From positions 372,001 to 436,000 of the forward strand of contig JBAYIU010000001.1 in assembly GCA_041665465.1 (NCBI GenBank): DNA of 64,000 bases. Reading direction: 5' to 3'. Below the pieces are notes generated by a model. It was not told the DNA's origin, ran no database searches, and saw only the letters and a list, made by a program, of their open reading frames with translations. Positions 16,717-25,823 of this stretch are shown piece by piece (positions within the stretch are counted from its first letter, which is position 1; each line of letters starts with the position of its first letter). Made by a program: the position numbers and the translations under genes. The stretch is from JACRPH01 sp041665465 (GTDB lineage: Archaea > Nanobdellota > Nanobdellia > Woesearchaeales > GW2011-AR9).

Positions 16717-16724
16717 TTTAAATA
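16717..16724 (+). promoter_or_regulatory. TATA box of AbrB-PhoU gene
   Basis: TTTAAATA is centred about 26 bases before the ATG at 16747. It shares a 104-base divergent promoter region with the exported-protein operon. Confidence 0.5.
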
Positions 16725-16746
16725 AAAGATCACTTCTAAGCTAAAT

Positions 16747-17664
16747 ATGAAACGTAAAGTTACAAAGATGGGAAACAGTTCTTTAGTGGTGACCTTACCA
16801 AACTCTTGGGTAAAAGAGAATAAAGTTGAAAAAGGAGATGAACTAAACGTAGAGGCAATAGAAAAGAATTTGATTATTTCTACTACAAACATCAGAAAAA
16901 AAGATTCTCTTATCCAAGTAGATGTCTCTACTTTTTCTAATCGCACTATCCAAAATATTCTCAATTACGCTTATCGTAGCGGTTATTGCACCATAAAACT
17001 AAAATTCAAAGAAGAAAGGCAGTTCAACCAGATTGTAGAAGTTGTAAGAAACACTTTACTTGGCTTCGAATTAATAGAAGAAAGGAATAATATTTGCACT
17101 ATTCAGAACGTTGCTGAACCCTCTCCAGATCACGTAGAAGTAATGATTAGAAAAGCATTTTTAATGATGAAACAGTTAGGAGAATTGGTTCTTAATGAAC
17201 CACAATCTGAATTAGGAAAGAGTCTAAGCAGAGTTAAGTCCACCAGAGAAACCATTGACAACTTGACCAACTTTATCAGAAGAGAGATAATTAGTATCAA
17301 TTATGGGGGGAAAGAAAGATCTTACTTCCTGTGGTCTATCATTTCAGAATTATCTTTAGCTGCACATGCTTATTGTTATTTTTATCAGCAGAAAAAGACT
17401 AACGAATCTGAGAAGTTAAAGAAATTACTAATGAAGAATAATACTATGTTAGAGTTATTATATAACACTTTCTACAACCACAATTATGCCACTATCGACA
17501 AGATTTATCAACTTAGAGAAGAGATAGAAACAGAGATATTAAAGAATGCAAACAAGCTAGATTCGGGAGCATTTTTGATCTTTGAATTGTCTAGACATCT
17601 CCAATTATGTTCTTCATTATTAATCGGAGCGCATATTAATTCTAAGAACGAGAAATCTGTTTAA
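16747..17664 (+). CDS. AbrB-PhoU family phosphate-type regulator
   Basis: A 305-residue two-domain protein. The N-terminal swapped-hairpin AbrB/SpoVT DNA-binding domain (MKRKVTKMGNSSLVVTLPNSW, residues 1-45) is followed by a PhoU-like helical region (about 120-300: IRKAFLMMKQLGELVL, LEERs and paired three-helix bundles). This fusion is the usual archaeal phosphate uptake regulator form, but no phosphate transporter lies nearby. It is divergent from the exported-protein operon, so that operon could be a target; this is inference. It overlaps the convergent kinase gene by 23 bases. Confidence 0.85.
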   Translation: MKRKVTKMGNSSLVVTLPNSWVKENKVEKGDELNVEAIEKNLIISTTNIRKKDSLIQVDVSTFSNRTIQNILNYAYRSGYCTIKLKFKEERQFNQIVEVVRNTLLGFELIEERNNICTIQNVAEPSPDHVEVMIRKAFLMMKQLGELVLNEPQSELGKSLSRVKSTRETIDNLTNFIRREIISINYGGKERSYFLWSIISELSLAAHAYCYFYQQKKTNESEKLKKLLMKNNTMLELLYNTFYNHNYATIDKIYQLREEIETEILKNANKLDSGAFLIFELSRHLQLCSSLLIGAHINSKNEKSV

Positions 17665-19171
17665 TCTTTCTTTCTACTACCCCATTAACTTGGTTAAATC
17701 TCATCCTACTTTGAACCTCATTGATAACTCCCAAGCCAAGAACAGCACCAACATAAGGCCAAAGTTCAGCAAAAGCATCTCTCTGGAATCCAGCTAAATA
17801 AGCAGAATATATTCCCCAGAAACCCACTAGTCCTCGCGACATCATTTCGTTGGAAAACAAGTTTACTCTCTGTTCCATAACTGCTTCTTGATGTTTAGTA
17901 ATAGCTTCTTCTTCGAGTTTAGCTAATTCTTGAGAGGTAAACTCTTGTCGATAGAATATCTCTGAACATTTACGTAAGGAATAATGATTATCGTATCGCT
18001 CTTTTAAAAGGGAATAACGGCCATCACCTAAATCACACCCATTACCCACAGCATACTCTTCTAATAACGAGTTTAATCTCGGATCATTGCCCTCTCTTAA
18101 AGCTGAGAGTAGGTAAAACTCTTTCACCTCATTTAAGCGATCACGAGTTTCTGGAGTTAGATCTTTTCTTAGATAAACTTGTGTCTTGGCTGCCAGTTCT
18201 AAATAACCCTTAGTCAAGATTCTCTTTTTAGCTTCTGGAACATCAGGATATCTCAGAGAGAGATTATCATCAACATATTGGTTAATCTCAGGATCATGTT
18301 CTAATCCCATTTCTTTCTGTAATTTGAATATTTCAAAATATAATTCTCCAAGTTGAACATCAGCCCAATCCACAAAACAAGGCCCACGTTCGGAGTTAAG
18401 GACAATGTTTTTCCCAGTAAGATCGCCATGACAGAGTTCTTCATTAAGATTAAATCCCAATTGATGGTAAACTTGACAACCTTTCTCTCTTTCTAAGACC
18501 CCAATTAGATCAGTGTAAACCTGATTAGAAATACTCGATGCGTTTCTGTGAGCAACAATTTCTTGCTTTAGAGCTGGGCTAGCTAGAGAATCTAAGTGAT
18601 ATAATCTTTCAACCATAGTCTTAAAATTTTCTCTCTTCTGTTCCAAACTCATACCCAAGGTTAATAATTGTTCCAAGGTCTGGCCGTTGATTCCTTCACT
18701 AAGATTATCAGCAAAAGCATCTTTGGTTAAAACTTTTGGTATAAATGGAATAGTGTGCTCTTCAGTAAAATAAGCTTGAACTAAAGTAGCTAGGTGACTA
18801 GAATTAAATGAAAGAGAGCGATGATTATTACCAACCGCTTGAGGAGAGACTTTGTGATAAACTTCACCAACAGATTCTCCGCAACAACTCACTACCAGTT
18901 TACGGATATAACCACCCTTTGCCGGAGTAGCATTTCTTCCCGTAACACCACATTCAGCCACCAGATCGATATCTTGAGGACTAACCTGCAAAGAAGTAGC
19001 TAAATTATCCTTTACTTTCTTCATTCTGCTCCGAAGAAGTTTCTCTAAGTTTAGTTCATAACCACATAATCTGTTGGAAAGATGAAATAAACTTCTGCCT
19101 AATGGTTCACGAACTAGATAAGACGCTCCACTTAACATAAGTAAGCCTAATCCAATAGTTGTTGGATCCAT
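17642..19171 (-). CDS. APH-fold kinase-like membrane protein
   Basis: The 509-residue protein has an N-terminal hydrophobic helix (TIGLGLLMLSGASYLV). A central aminoglycoside/choline-kinase-like domain has LCHGDLTGKNIVL (Brenner motif HGDxxxxN) and CFVDWADVQLG (DxD-like metal site). Near the C-terminus are two more hydrophobic stretches (GFWGIYSAYLAGF, LWPYVGAVLGLGVI). These domains phosphorylate small hydroxyl substrates or proteins using ATP. A membrane-tethered form of this length is unusual. The substrate is unknown. The start ATG at 19169-19171 fits the hydrophobic N-terminus. Confidence 0.75.
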   Translation of the reverse strand: MDPTTIGLGLLMLSGASYLVREPLGRSLFHLSNRLCGYELNLEKLLRSRMKKVKDNLATSLQVSPQDIDLVAECGVTGRNATPAKGGYIRKLVVSCCGESVGEVYHKVSPQAVGNNHRSLSFNSSHLATLVQAYFTEEHTIPFIPKVLTKDAFADNLSEGINGQTLEQLLTLGMSLEQKRENFKTMVERLYHLDSLASPALKQEIVAHRNASSISNQVYTDLIGVLEREKGCQVYHQLGFNLNEELCHGDLTGKNIVLNSERGPCFVDWADVQLGELYFEIFKLQKEMGLEHDPEINQYVDDNLSLRYPDVPEAKKRILTKGYLELAAKTQVYLRKDLTPETRDRLNEVKEFYLLSALREGNDPRLNSLLEEYAVGNGCDLGDGRYSLLKERYDNHYSLRKCSEIFYRQEFTSQELAKLEEEAITKHQEAVMEQRVNLFSNEMMSRGLVGFWGIYSAYLAGFQRDAFAELWPYVGAVLGLGVINEVQSRMRFNQVNGVVERKIKQISRS

Positions 19172-19320
19172 GAACTCTAAAATAAGACGCTGATTTATAA
19201 AAGTTTGGGAATGTAATCACTTAATAGTGGTTTAAAGGAAGATAGACCAAGAAAAGGAAATGGTTAGACATAATAATAAAAAGATTTATGAATCACCTCA
19301 AAACTCTGAACGTTGTTAAC

Positions 19321-20082
19321 ATGACCCGAAAACCAGCTGTAGCCGGAACCTTCTATCCTAAGAATCCCGAAGAATTAAAGAGACAAGTACAAGATTTTCT
19401 CGCCCAGGCAGAAGTGATCGACACCCAAGGTAAACTCAAAGCCCTAATCGTTCCTCATGCTGGCTACATCTATTCGGGAATCGTAGCAGCCCAAGCATAC
19501 AAATTGTTAGAATCTTATTCCTTCAAGAAAGTTATTCTATTAGGACCATCACATTATCAAGCTTTTCACGGCGCTTCGATAGCAGAAGAAGATTTTCAGA
19601 CTCCGTTAGGCATAGTAAAGGTAGGAAATACTGAAAGTTGGCTCAAAGAAGATTTGGTGATTTCTTTTCCCGATGCACATCAGCAAGAACATTCGTTAGA
19701 AGTACAACTTCCTTTCTTACAAGAAACCCTCGGAGAATTTGAACTATACGCTTTAGTATTAGGAACAGTTAACGAAGAGAAATTAGCTAAATATCTAGCT
19801 ACTAAGGTGGATGATGATACTTTAATTATAGTCAGTTCAGATTTAAGCCATTACTTAGAATATCAAAAAGCAATCATGAAAGATAACGATACCATTAGCA
19901 AGATATTGAACGACGACCCCGGAAGTTTAGATGCTTGTGGTAAAGTAGGAATAAAAGTGTTGATGCATTTAGCGAGTATTAAAGGTTGGCCACCACAATT
20001 ATTAGATTACAGAAATTCTGGAGATACTGCTGGAGATAAAACTAAAGTGGTAGGTTACGCAGCCATTGCTTATACGGATTAA
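19321..20082 (+). CDS. MEMO family protein (AmmeMemoRadiSam system protein B)
   Basis: A 253-residue MEMO protein begins RKPAVAGTFYPKNPEEL, the family start, so ATG 19321 is used rather than the upstream 19288. Family residues are visible: VPHAGYIYSG, LLGPSHYQAFHG, QEHSLEVQLPFLQ and VSSDLSHYLEYQ. The fold is related to extradiol dioxygenases and metal-binding His residues are present. It heads an operon with PAP2, AMMECR1 and a swivel-domain protein. Its partner radical SAM enzyme is at 12016. The biochemical role is not established. Confidence 0.92.
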   Translation: MTRKPAVAGTFYPKNPEELKRQVQDFLAQAEVIDTQGKLKALIVPHAGYIYSGIVAAQAYKLLESYSFKKVILLGPSHYQAFHGASIAEEDFQTPLGIVKVGNTESWLKEDLVISFPDAHQQEHSLEVQLPFLQETLGEFELYALVLGTVNEEKLAKYLATKVDDDTLIIVSSDLSHYLEYQKAIMKDNDTISKILNDDPGSLDACGKVGIKVLMHLASIKGWPPQLLDYRNSGDTAGDKTKVVGYAAIAYTD

Positions 20083-20083
20083 A

Positions 20084-20713
20084 ATGAAACTGAAAGAATT
20101 TTATGCAAAATATACCAGAGAAATCTGGTTAGGAATAGTGTTGTTTTTATTTATCGTCCCCTATTTCATAATCAATGGGTTCTCGCATGGTCGAGCCCGA
20201 TTAGATTTATACACCTTCATAGAACAGCAGATCCCAGTAATTCCGGTTACGGTCTTAATTTACATCTCAGTGTTCTTTATGGTCTTTGTTCCCTATTTCT
20301 TCATCAAAGATGCTCAGAGGTTTAAACATGTAGCTTGGAGTTATACTGTAGTAATGTGTTTTGCTTACCTAGTGTTCTTAGTATTCCCCATAAAAGCAAT
20401 TCGTCCAGAAGTTTTAGGAACAAGTTTCTTTAACCAAGCCCTGGGCTGGTTGTATAGTTTAGATAATCCGTATAATAATTTTCCCAGTTTACATGTGGCC
20501 CTGGCTTTCTTGTCTGCAAAGTGGGTTAATCTCCAGGACAAGACTTGGGGAAAGTGGATGATTCTCTGGGCAATATTAATCACCCTTTCCACTCTCACTA
20601 CTAAACAACATACTCTTGCCGACGTTATCGCCGGAGCAGCGGTAGGTTTATTAGGATATTGGATATTCTATAGATTACAACATGAACCCATTGAGACAAC
20701 AGGAATTGCTTGA
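20084..20713 (+). CDS. PAP2-family membrane phosphatase
   Basis: A 209-residue protein with about five or six membrane helices and the three-part PAP2 signature: KAIRP (KxxxRP part), NFPSLHVALA (PSxH) and KQHTLADVIAG (xxHxxxD). This is the inositolphosphorylceramide-synthase-like (PAP2_3) form. The family removes phosphate from lipid phosphates or swaps head groups at the membrane. ATG 20084 begins one base after the MEMO stop, so the genes are coupled. A six-codon upstream extension would overlap MEMO and is not used. Confidence 0.87.
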   Translation: MKLKEFYAKYTREIWLGIVLFLFIVPYFIINGFSHGRARLDLYTFIEQQIPVIPVTVLIYISVFFMVFVPYFFIKDAQRFKHVAWSYTVVMCFAYLVFLVFPIKAIRPEVLGTSFFNQALGWLYSLDNPYNNFPSLHVALAFLSAKWVNLQDKTWGKWMILWAILITLSTLTTKQHTLADVIAGAAVGLLGYWIFYRLQHEPIETTGIA

Positions 20714-21215
20714 ACTGGCTAGAAAAGTTATTGAAGATAAGAATTACAATTTAGAATTTATTTCTCGAGAGTTTAAAGAAAAACATGGAGTGTTTGTCAC
20801 TTTAACCAAGAAGAAAGAGTTGCGTGGCTGCGTCGGTTTTATTCAGCCCATTAAGTCGATCTATGATTCCGTAAGGGAGAATGCTTTAAACGCTGCTTTT
20901 CATGATCCTCGCTTCAAACCTCTGCAGAAAGAGGAATTAAAGGAAGTTAAGATTGAGATTTCTATCCTTACTGTTCCTAAGAGATTAGAGTATAAGAATG
21001 AGAAAGAGTTATTAGTAAAATTACAGAAGAGTAAACCAGGAGTAGTGTTAGAAAAGGGTGGGCATCAAGCCACTTTCTTGCCTCAAGTGTGGGAAGAAGT
21101 AAAAGAAGCAGAAGAATTTTTACGTCATTTAAGTTGGAAAGCAGGTTTAGGAGTGGATGAATGGAAGTCTGCGAATATTTTTGTATATGAAGTGGAGAAG
21201 TTTGAGGAGAAATGA
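20682..21215 (+). CDS. AMMECR1 family protein (AmmeMemoRadiSam system protein A)
   Basis: A 177-residue AMMECR1-domain protein. LRGCVGFIQPIKSIYDSV holds the signature LRGCxG with the conserved Cys, and AFHDPRFKPLQKEEL is the second conserved block. KPGVVLEKGGHQATFLPQVWEE and LSWKAGLGVDEWK complete the family pattern. It overlaps PAP2 by 32 bases and the next gene by 4. The role is unknown but tied to MEMO and the radical SAM enzyme by co-occurrence. Confidence 0.93.
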   Translation: MNPLRQQELLELARKVIEDKNYNLEFISREFKEKHGVFVTLTKKKELRGCVGFIQPIKSIYDSVRENALNAAFHDPRFKPLQKEELKEVKIEISILTVPKRLEYKNEKELLVKLQKSKPGVVLEKGGHQATFLPQVWEEVKEAEEFLRHLSWKAGLGVDEWKSANIFVYEVEKFEEK

Positions 21216-22294
21216 AAGTTTCACCAGAAGAGTATGAATTACTATTTAGAATAGAAAGTGTGACTAGTTATTTCTGCAGCCAGTTATTTATGTATCAATA
21301 TTCTCGTTTAGGATGTTTAGTGATTCATGAGAATAAAACATGGGAAGCTTACCTTCCAAAGAGGATTATGCAAAGATGTTTAACAGAAGGAGTAGAATTA
21401 TTCTCCTCTCCAGAGAAGTTTAAAGAATATGTTAAACAGTGTGATATCTATCAAAAAGAAGGAGAGTCCTTACTGAAGAGATATTCTTCCTTTCCTAAAG
21501 TATTAACCGAATCACAGTTCAAAGAAATAGCAGACGTAACTAAAAGGATGTGGGTGCACAAATATAAAAACGAGTTTTATTATTCTGATTTAGCATATGA
21601 AGAGTCTAAGAAAGGAAGAAATCTTATCTTAAAAGAGAACCTAAATAAATTAGAAAAGATAAAGAACGAACAAAGACAAATTCATACTCTTTTCTTCTTC
21701 GGCAACGATGCTCTCTTAAACCGAGTATTAAGTAAGACTGCACAACAGTTTAAACTTCCAAAAGAAATGGTTGATTATCTCTCTTATGAGAACATCTTAG
21801 ATCTATTTCACGGAAAAAAGATTGATTCAGAGGAGATTAAAGAAAGAAGTGTATTTTATGCTTTAATTGGAGAGAAAGGAGTGACTAAATCCGTTGGAGA
21901 GAAAAGGTTACTTAAATTTATTGAGTTCTTTGAAGAAAAAGATAGTAACGAGATAAAAGGAGTAGTTGCTTACAAAGGAGAAGTAGTTGGAAGAGCAATA
22001 GTGGTCCCCACCAAGATTAAATTTACTAAAAAGAGTATTTCAGAAATATTTTCTAAGATGAAAAAAGGAGATATTCTTGTAGTTAATACTACTTCCCCTG
22101 AAATAACTCTTTTATGTAACAAAGCCTCTGGCATTGTTACCGATCAAGGGGGCATGGGTTCACATGCTGCAATTATCAGTAGAGAATTCAAGATCCCCTG
22201 TATCGTTGGAACAAAATATGCTACTCAATTGATTAAAACCGGAGAGGTAATCAAGATTGATGGGAACAAGGGAGTAGTAGAGAAGATTAAATAA
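21212..22294 (+). CDS. Orphan PEP-utiliser mobile (phosphohistidine swivel) domain protein
   Basis: A 360-residue protein. Residues about 1-245 form a helical domain I do not recognise (VTKRMWVHKYKNEFYYSDL, YLSYENILDLFHGKKID, SVFYALIGEKG). The C-terminal 110 residues are the PEP-synthase/PPDK swivelling domain, with catalytic His318 in TDQGGMGSHAAIISREF. No PEP-binding barrel or ATP-grasp domain is attached, so partners must supply them if it is active. It is the last gene of the MEMO-PAP2-AMMECR1 operon (ATGA overlap). Confidence 0.82.
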   Translation: MKVSPEEYELLFRIESVTSYFCSQLFMYQYSRLGCLVIHENKTWEAYLPKRIMQRCLTEGVELFSSPEKFKEYVKQCDIYQKEGESLLKRYSSFPKVLTESQFKEIADVTKRMWVHKYKNEFYYSDLAYEESKKGRNLILKENLNKLEKIKNEQRQIHTLFFFGNDALLNRVLSKTAQQFKLPKEMVDYLSYENILDLFHGKKIDSEEIKERSVFYALIGEKGVTKSVGEKRLLKFIEFFEEKDSNEIKGVVAYKGEVVGRAIVVPTKIKFTKKSISEIFSKMKKGDILVVNTTSPEITLLCNKASGIVTDQGGMGSHAAIISREFKIPCIVGTKYATQLIKTGEVIKIDGNKGVVEKIK

Positions 22295-22301
22295 CAACTG
22301 T

Positions 22302-22346
22302 TTTCTAAATTAGGTAGGCACTACTGAGCAGGAGTAAATTTAGAAA
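22302..22346. promoter_or_regulatory. 10-bp inverted repeat upstream of the 22381 promoter
   Basis: TTTCTAAATT (22302-22311) and AATTTAGAAA (22337-22346) are perfect inverted repeats 25 bases apart. The right arm ends two bases before the TATA box TTTAAATAT (22349). It could be an operator for the 22381 gene or a 3'-end hairpin of the previous operon. Confidence 0.45.
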
Positions 22347-22348
22347 GG

Positions 22349-22357
22349 TTTAAATAT
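22349..22357 (+). promoter_or_regulatory. TATA box of the 22381 gene
   Basis: TTTAAATAT is centred 28 bases before the ATG at 22381, indicating a leaderless mRNA. Confidence 0.5.
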
Positions 22358-22380
22358 GTGGTCTTCTTGGTATAATTAAA

Positions 22381-23211
22381 ATGGGTGAAAATGCACTAAA
22401 TCCTTATCTCAGAGGAATTAATTGGTTATATGCAAGAATAAAAGAAGAACCAAATGGCCAAGGTTTAGGTGCAAAATTAGAAGCAGGGGTTCAAGAAGCA
22501 AATAAGCGTTTCTCAGGTTCAAGAGCTATTGATTTAAGATTTTGGGAAGGAGAAGCAATGCCTAGTATTGTTTTAGCAGACAGAATACCTATTCCAGTAT
22601 ATGGAAAAGGACACTTAGAACCCCGCCTTTTGGGTTATCCAGAAGATATTTGTTCTCCAGAGTTTGACTTAAGTGACATCTTAAATGAATTGGGTAGAGT
22701 ATACCTCACCAATTGCAAACGCAAAGATAAACCAGAAAACACCCAATCAATTTACGTAGATATTTTATTTACTGCTTTAACGTCAGGATTTGTTACGGAT
22801 GAGAACTTTGGTATAAGGGAATCCTCCAGAAGATATTCAACTGAAGACTTAGATATTAATATGATGAAAGACGATCAAGTACTCCTCGGAAAGCAAGGAT
22901 GGGCGTATAAGATGATTAGTCCAGAAGTATCTGAAATTAGATATAAAAAAGAAGGTTCTAAGGATAGACCCTCGCTAGCAATAGTGATGGGGCCGAGAAT
23001 ATATGAGGGTGTTAAAATTCAATCTGAACAAATGGTAAGAGAGTTGGTGGATAAACTAGGAAAGGATTATGAACTTAGAACAGCATTAGAACTATTGATG
23101 TTATGTTCTGACTGTCATCTTAAATCCAGACATGAGGGTGTACCATTGAATATAAACCTAAGAGAATTGCCTTCTTATCAGCCGGGTTTTTTGGAGAGAG
23201 TGTTTGGTTAA
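22381..23211 (+). CDS. Hypothetical protein
   Basis: A 276-residue soluble protein with no recognised family. Visible parts are an N-terminal helix (GINWLYARIKEEPNGQGLG), a beta stretch (SIVLADRIPIPVYG) and a C-terminal helical part with CSDCHLKSRHEG, which could bind a metal. It has its own TATA box and an inverted repeat upstream, so it is probably regulated on its own. It is convergent with mutS. Confidence 0.6.
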   Translation: MGENALNPYLRGINWLYARIKEEPNGQGLGAKLEAGVQEANKRFSGSRAIDLRFWEGEAMPSIVLADRIPIPVYGKGHLEPRLLGYPEDICSPEFDLSDILNELGRVYLTNCKRKDKPENTQSIYVDILFTALTSGFVTDENFGIRESSRRYSTEDLDINMMKDDQVLLGKQGWAYKMISPEVSEIRYKKEGSKDRPSLAIVMGPRIYEGVKIQSEQMVRELVDKLGKDYELRTALELLMLCSDCHLKSRHEGVPLNINLRELPSYQPGFLERVFG

Positions 23212-23237
23212 GATAAATAATTAGTTAGTAAAATATT

Positions 23238-25775
23238 TCAGAATTTATCTAAACCCATCTGTTCCTCCAACTTCTTAGCTTTGATCTTTCTCATCATATC
23301 ATCGTCCTTAACCAAAAGCTCTTGAATCTCTTTCGCTCGAGAAATTACCTCTTCTGGCAATCCAGCCAATTTAGCCACATGAATACCATAACTCTCATCC
23401 GTTCCCCCAGAGACTAATTTATGTAGAAAGATTACTTCCCCCTTAACTTCTCTTACAGCAATATTATAATTCTTCATCCGTGGGAATTTCTCAGCCAGTT
23501 TATTCAAAACATGATAATGAGTAGAGAATAAGGTTTTAGCTTTAGTACGGTTATAGATATACTCTGCTACGCTCCAAGCAATGGAAACTCCGTCAAAAGT
23601 AGAAGTGCCTCGACCAATCTCATCCAAGATAATTAAACTTTGTTCCGTAGCGCTATTAAGAATAGCAGCAGTTTCAGTCATCTCAATCATAAAAGTTGAC
23701 TGGCCCGAACTTAAATCATCGTAAGCTCCTACTCGAGTAAATATTCGGTCCACTATTCCTAGTACTGCTTTATCGGCAGGTACAAAACTGCCCATCTGAG
23801 CCATTAAAGAGATTAAAGCTACTTGACGCATTAAAGTAGATTTACCGGCCATGTTCGGTCCGGTGATGATCATCATCTCTCCCTGACTGAGAAAAATATC
23901 ATTAGCTACAAATCCTGACTCTTGCTTTTCAACCACCGGATGACGAGCATTCTGAACTTGAATCACTCTTTCATCTACAAATTCAGGTTTACAATAGTTG
24001 TTCTCTAAAGCAACCTTAGACAAACCGCACAGAACGTCTAACACCGAGATCTTTAAAGCAGTTTCCTGGATTGAGACAGTCTGCTCGGCTACTTTCTTTA
24101 GTAAATCTTGAAATAGATTATACTCTATCTCAAAAATCTTCTCTTCCGCACCAAGAATCTTCTCTTCTATCAACTTTAATTCTTCCGAAATGTATCTTTC
24201 AGTGTTGACAGTAGTTTGTTTTCTGATCCAATCTGAAGGAACAGATTCAGCATGACGTCTAGTAACTTCAAAGAAATATCCAAATATCTTGGTATAACCT
24301 AAACGTAAAGGTAAACCGGTTTTTTGTTTCTCTTTCTCCTCCAATTCTTGCAAGAACTTCTTGCTATTATGTTTAATATTATGCAATTCATCCAACTCCG
24401 AGTTGTAACCGGATTTAATTATTCCCCCTTCACGAGTAGAAATGGGAGCATCATCTCTTAATCCTGTTTGTAACAAAGAAAAGGTATCTTTTAATTCTTC
24501 CAAATTGCTAATCTCTCTTAACAAAAGAGATTGCATCTTGCTCAGTTTATTTTTAAGTAAAGGTAATTGTCCGAGAGAGTTGCGTAAAGACAATAAGTCA
24601 CGAGGATTAGCATTACCATAATTCACTTTACTAACTAGTCGTTCAATGTCATACACTTGAGCAAGAAGTTCAATGGTCTCTTCTCGAACGATAACTCTTT
24701 GATTCAATTCTTCTATCGCATCTAATCTTTGATTAATCACCTCTTTGTTCAATAAAGGTTCCTTGATCCATTTTTTTAAGAGACGAGCACCCATACAGGT
24801 AGTGTTCTTATCCAGAACCGAAAGTAATGATCCTCTGCTCCCGTTATCTTTAATGTTGCGAATTAGTTCTAAGTTACGTAAAGTACTGGAGTCTAACCAC
24901 ATCTTGTTCTGGCTGCTAAGTAAAGAGATCTTCTTAAGATGAGAAAGAGAATTCTTTTGAGTATCAATTAAGTATTTTAAAAGTCCTCCACTAACGGAAA
25001 CGTTTAACTTATGTTCTTCTAATCCGAAGGTTTCTAGGTTATGTAGTTTAAAATGATTTAACAATAACTCTCGAGCCTTTTCAGGAGAGAAATGTCGATC
25101 ATCTAAAGAGTTCATAAAACAGTTATAGTTCTTCAATCGTTCTAATAATTCTACATCCACTTTTAAACTTTCAGGGATAACACATTCGCTAGGAGAATAT
25201 CGAGCAAATTCGTGATAAAGTTGATTAACATTCTCAAGCAAAGTAGTAAAGAACTCTCCAGTAGACATATCACATACAGCTAAAGCATATTCATCCCCAA
25301 AAGCAGTTAACCCAAAAATGTAATTGTTCTCTCTTTCATTAAGCATAGAGGATTCAATAATAGTCCCCGGAGTAACAATTCTAACTAAACCTCTTTTAAC
25401 TAATCCTTTAGCTAGCTTCGGGTCTTCCAGTTGTTCTACTATAGCTACTTTGTAACCTTTCTTTACTAACCTGCCCAGATAAGGTTCTAAAGCATGAAAA
25501 GGGATTCCCGCGAGAGGAGCTCGCTTGTCTCCTTTACCTCGAGAAGTAAGAGTTATCTCTAATTCTCGGGCAGCAGTAGCAGCATCTTGATAGAACATCT
25601 CATAGAAATCGCCCATTCTGAGCATGACTAAACAATCTGGATGAAGTTTCTTCACTTCTTGATATTGTTGCATTCCTGGAGTTAGAAGATCGTGATCTAT
25701 GTCTAGAACAGAAGTGACATTATTACTAGAAGTAGGATTATTACTATTATTCCCCTCTTTAGCTTCTTCCACCAC
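23238..25775 (-). CDS. mutS: DNA mismatch repair protein MutS
   Basis: A full 845-residue MutS1. The mismatch-reading domain has RMGDFYEMF (Phe-x-Glu motif), then connector and lever domains. The ATPase has TGPNMAGKSTLMRQ (Walker A, near residue 640), GQSTFMIEM and ILDEIGRGTSTFDGVSIAW (Walker B), and an STHYHVL loop. The C-terminus is short, as in forms lacking the tetramerisation tail. The start is GTG at 25775 with a TATA-like TTTAAAAAA about 26 bases upstream. No mutL lies in this window. Bacterial-type MutS in archaea is usually explained by transfer. Confidence 0.97.
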   Translation of the reverse strand: MVEEAKEGNNSNNPTSSNNVTSVLDIDHDLLTPGMQQYQEVKKLHPDCLVMLRMGDFYEMFYQDAATAARELEITLTSRGKGDKRAPLAGIPFHALEPYLGRLVKKGYKVAIVEQLEDPKLAKGLVKRGLVRIVTPGTIIESSMLNERENNYIFGLTAFGDEYALAVCDMSTGEFFTTLLENVNQLYHEFARYSPSECVIPESLKVDVELLERLKNYNCFMNSLDDRHFSPEKARELLLNHFKLHNLETFGLEEHKLNVSVSGGLLKYLIDTQKNSLSHLKKISLLSSQNKMWLDSSTLRNLELIRNIKDNGSRGSLLSVLDKNTTCMGARLLKKWIKEPLLNKEVINQRLDAIEELNQRVIVREETIELLAQVYDIERLVSKVNYGNANPRDLLSLRNSLGQLPLLKNKLSKMQSLLLREISNLEELKDTFSLLQTGLRDDAPISTREGGIIKSGYNSELDELHNIKHNSKKFLQELEEKEKQKTGLPLRLGYTKIFGYFFEVTRRHAESVPSDWIRKQTTVNTERYISEELKLIEEKILGAEEKIFEIEYNLFQDLLKKVAEQTVSIQETALKISVLDVLCGLSKVALENNYCKPEFVDERVIQVQNARHPVVEKQESGFVANDIFLSQGEMMIITGPNMAGKSTLMRQVALISLMAQMGSFVPADKAVLGIVDRIFTRVGAYDDLSSGQSTFMIEMTETAAILNSATEQSLIILDEIGRGTSTFDGVSIAWSVAEYIYNRTKAKTLFSTHYHVLNKLAEKFPRMKNYNIAVREVKGEVIFLHKLVSGGTDESYGIHVAKLAGLPEEVISRAKEIQELLVKDDDMMRKIKAKKLEEQMGLDKF

Positions 25776-25823
25776 AATAGCTTTTAGAGAAGGACTTTTT
25801 TAAAGATTATGGTTATGAATAGG

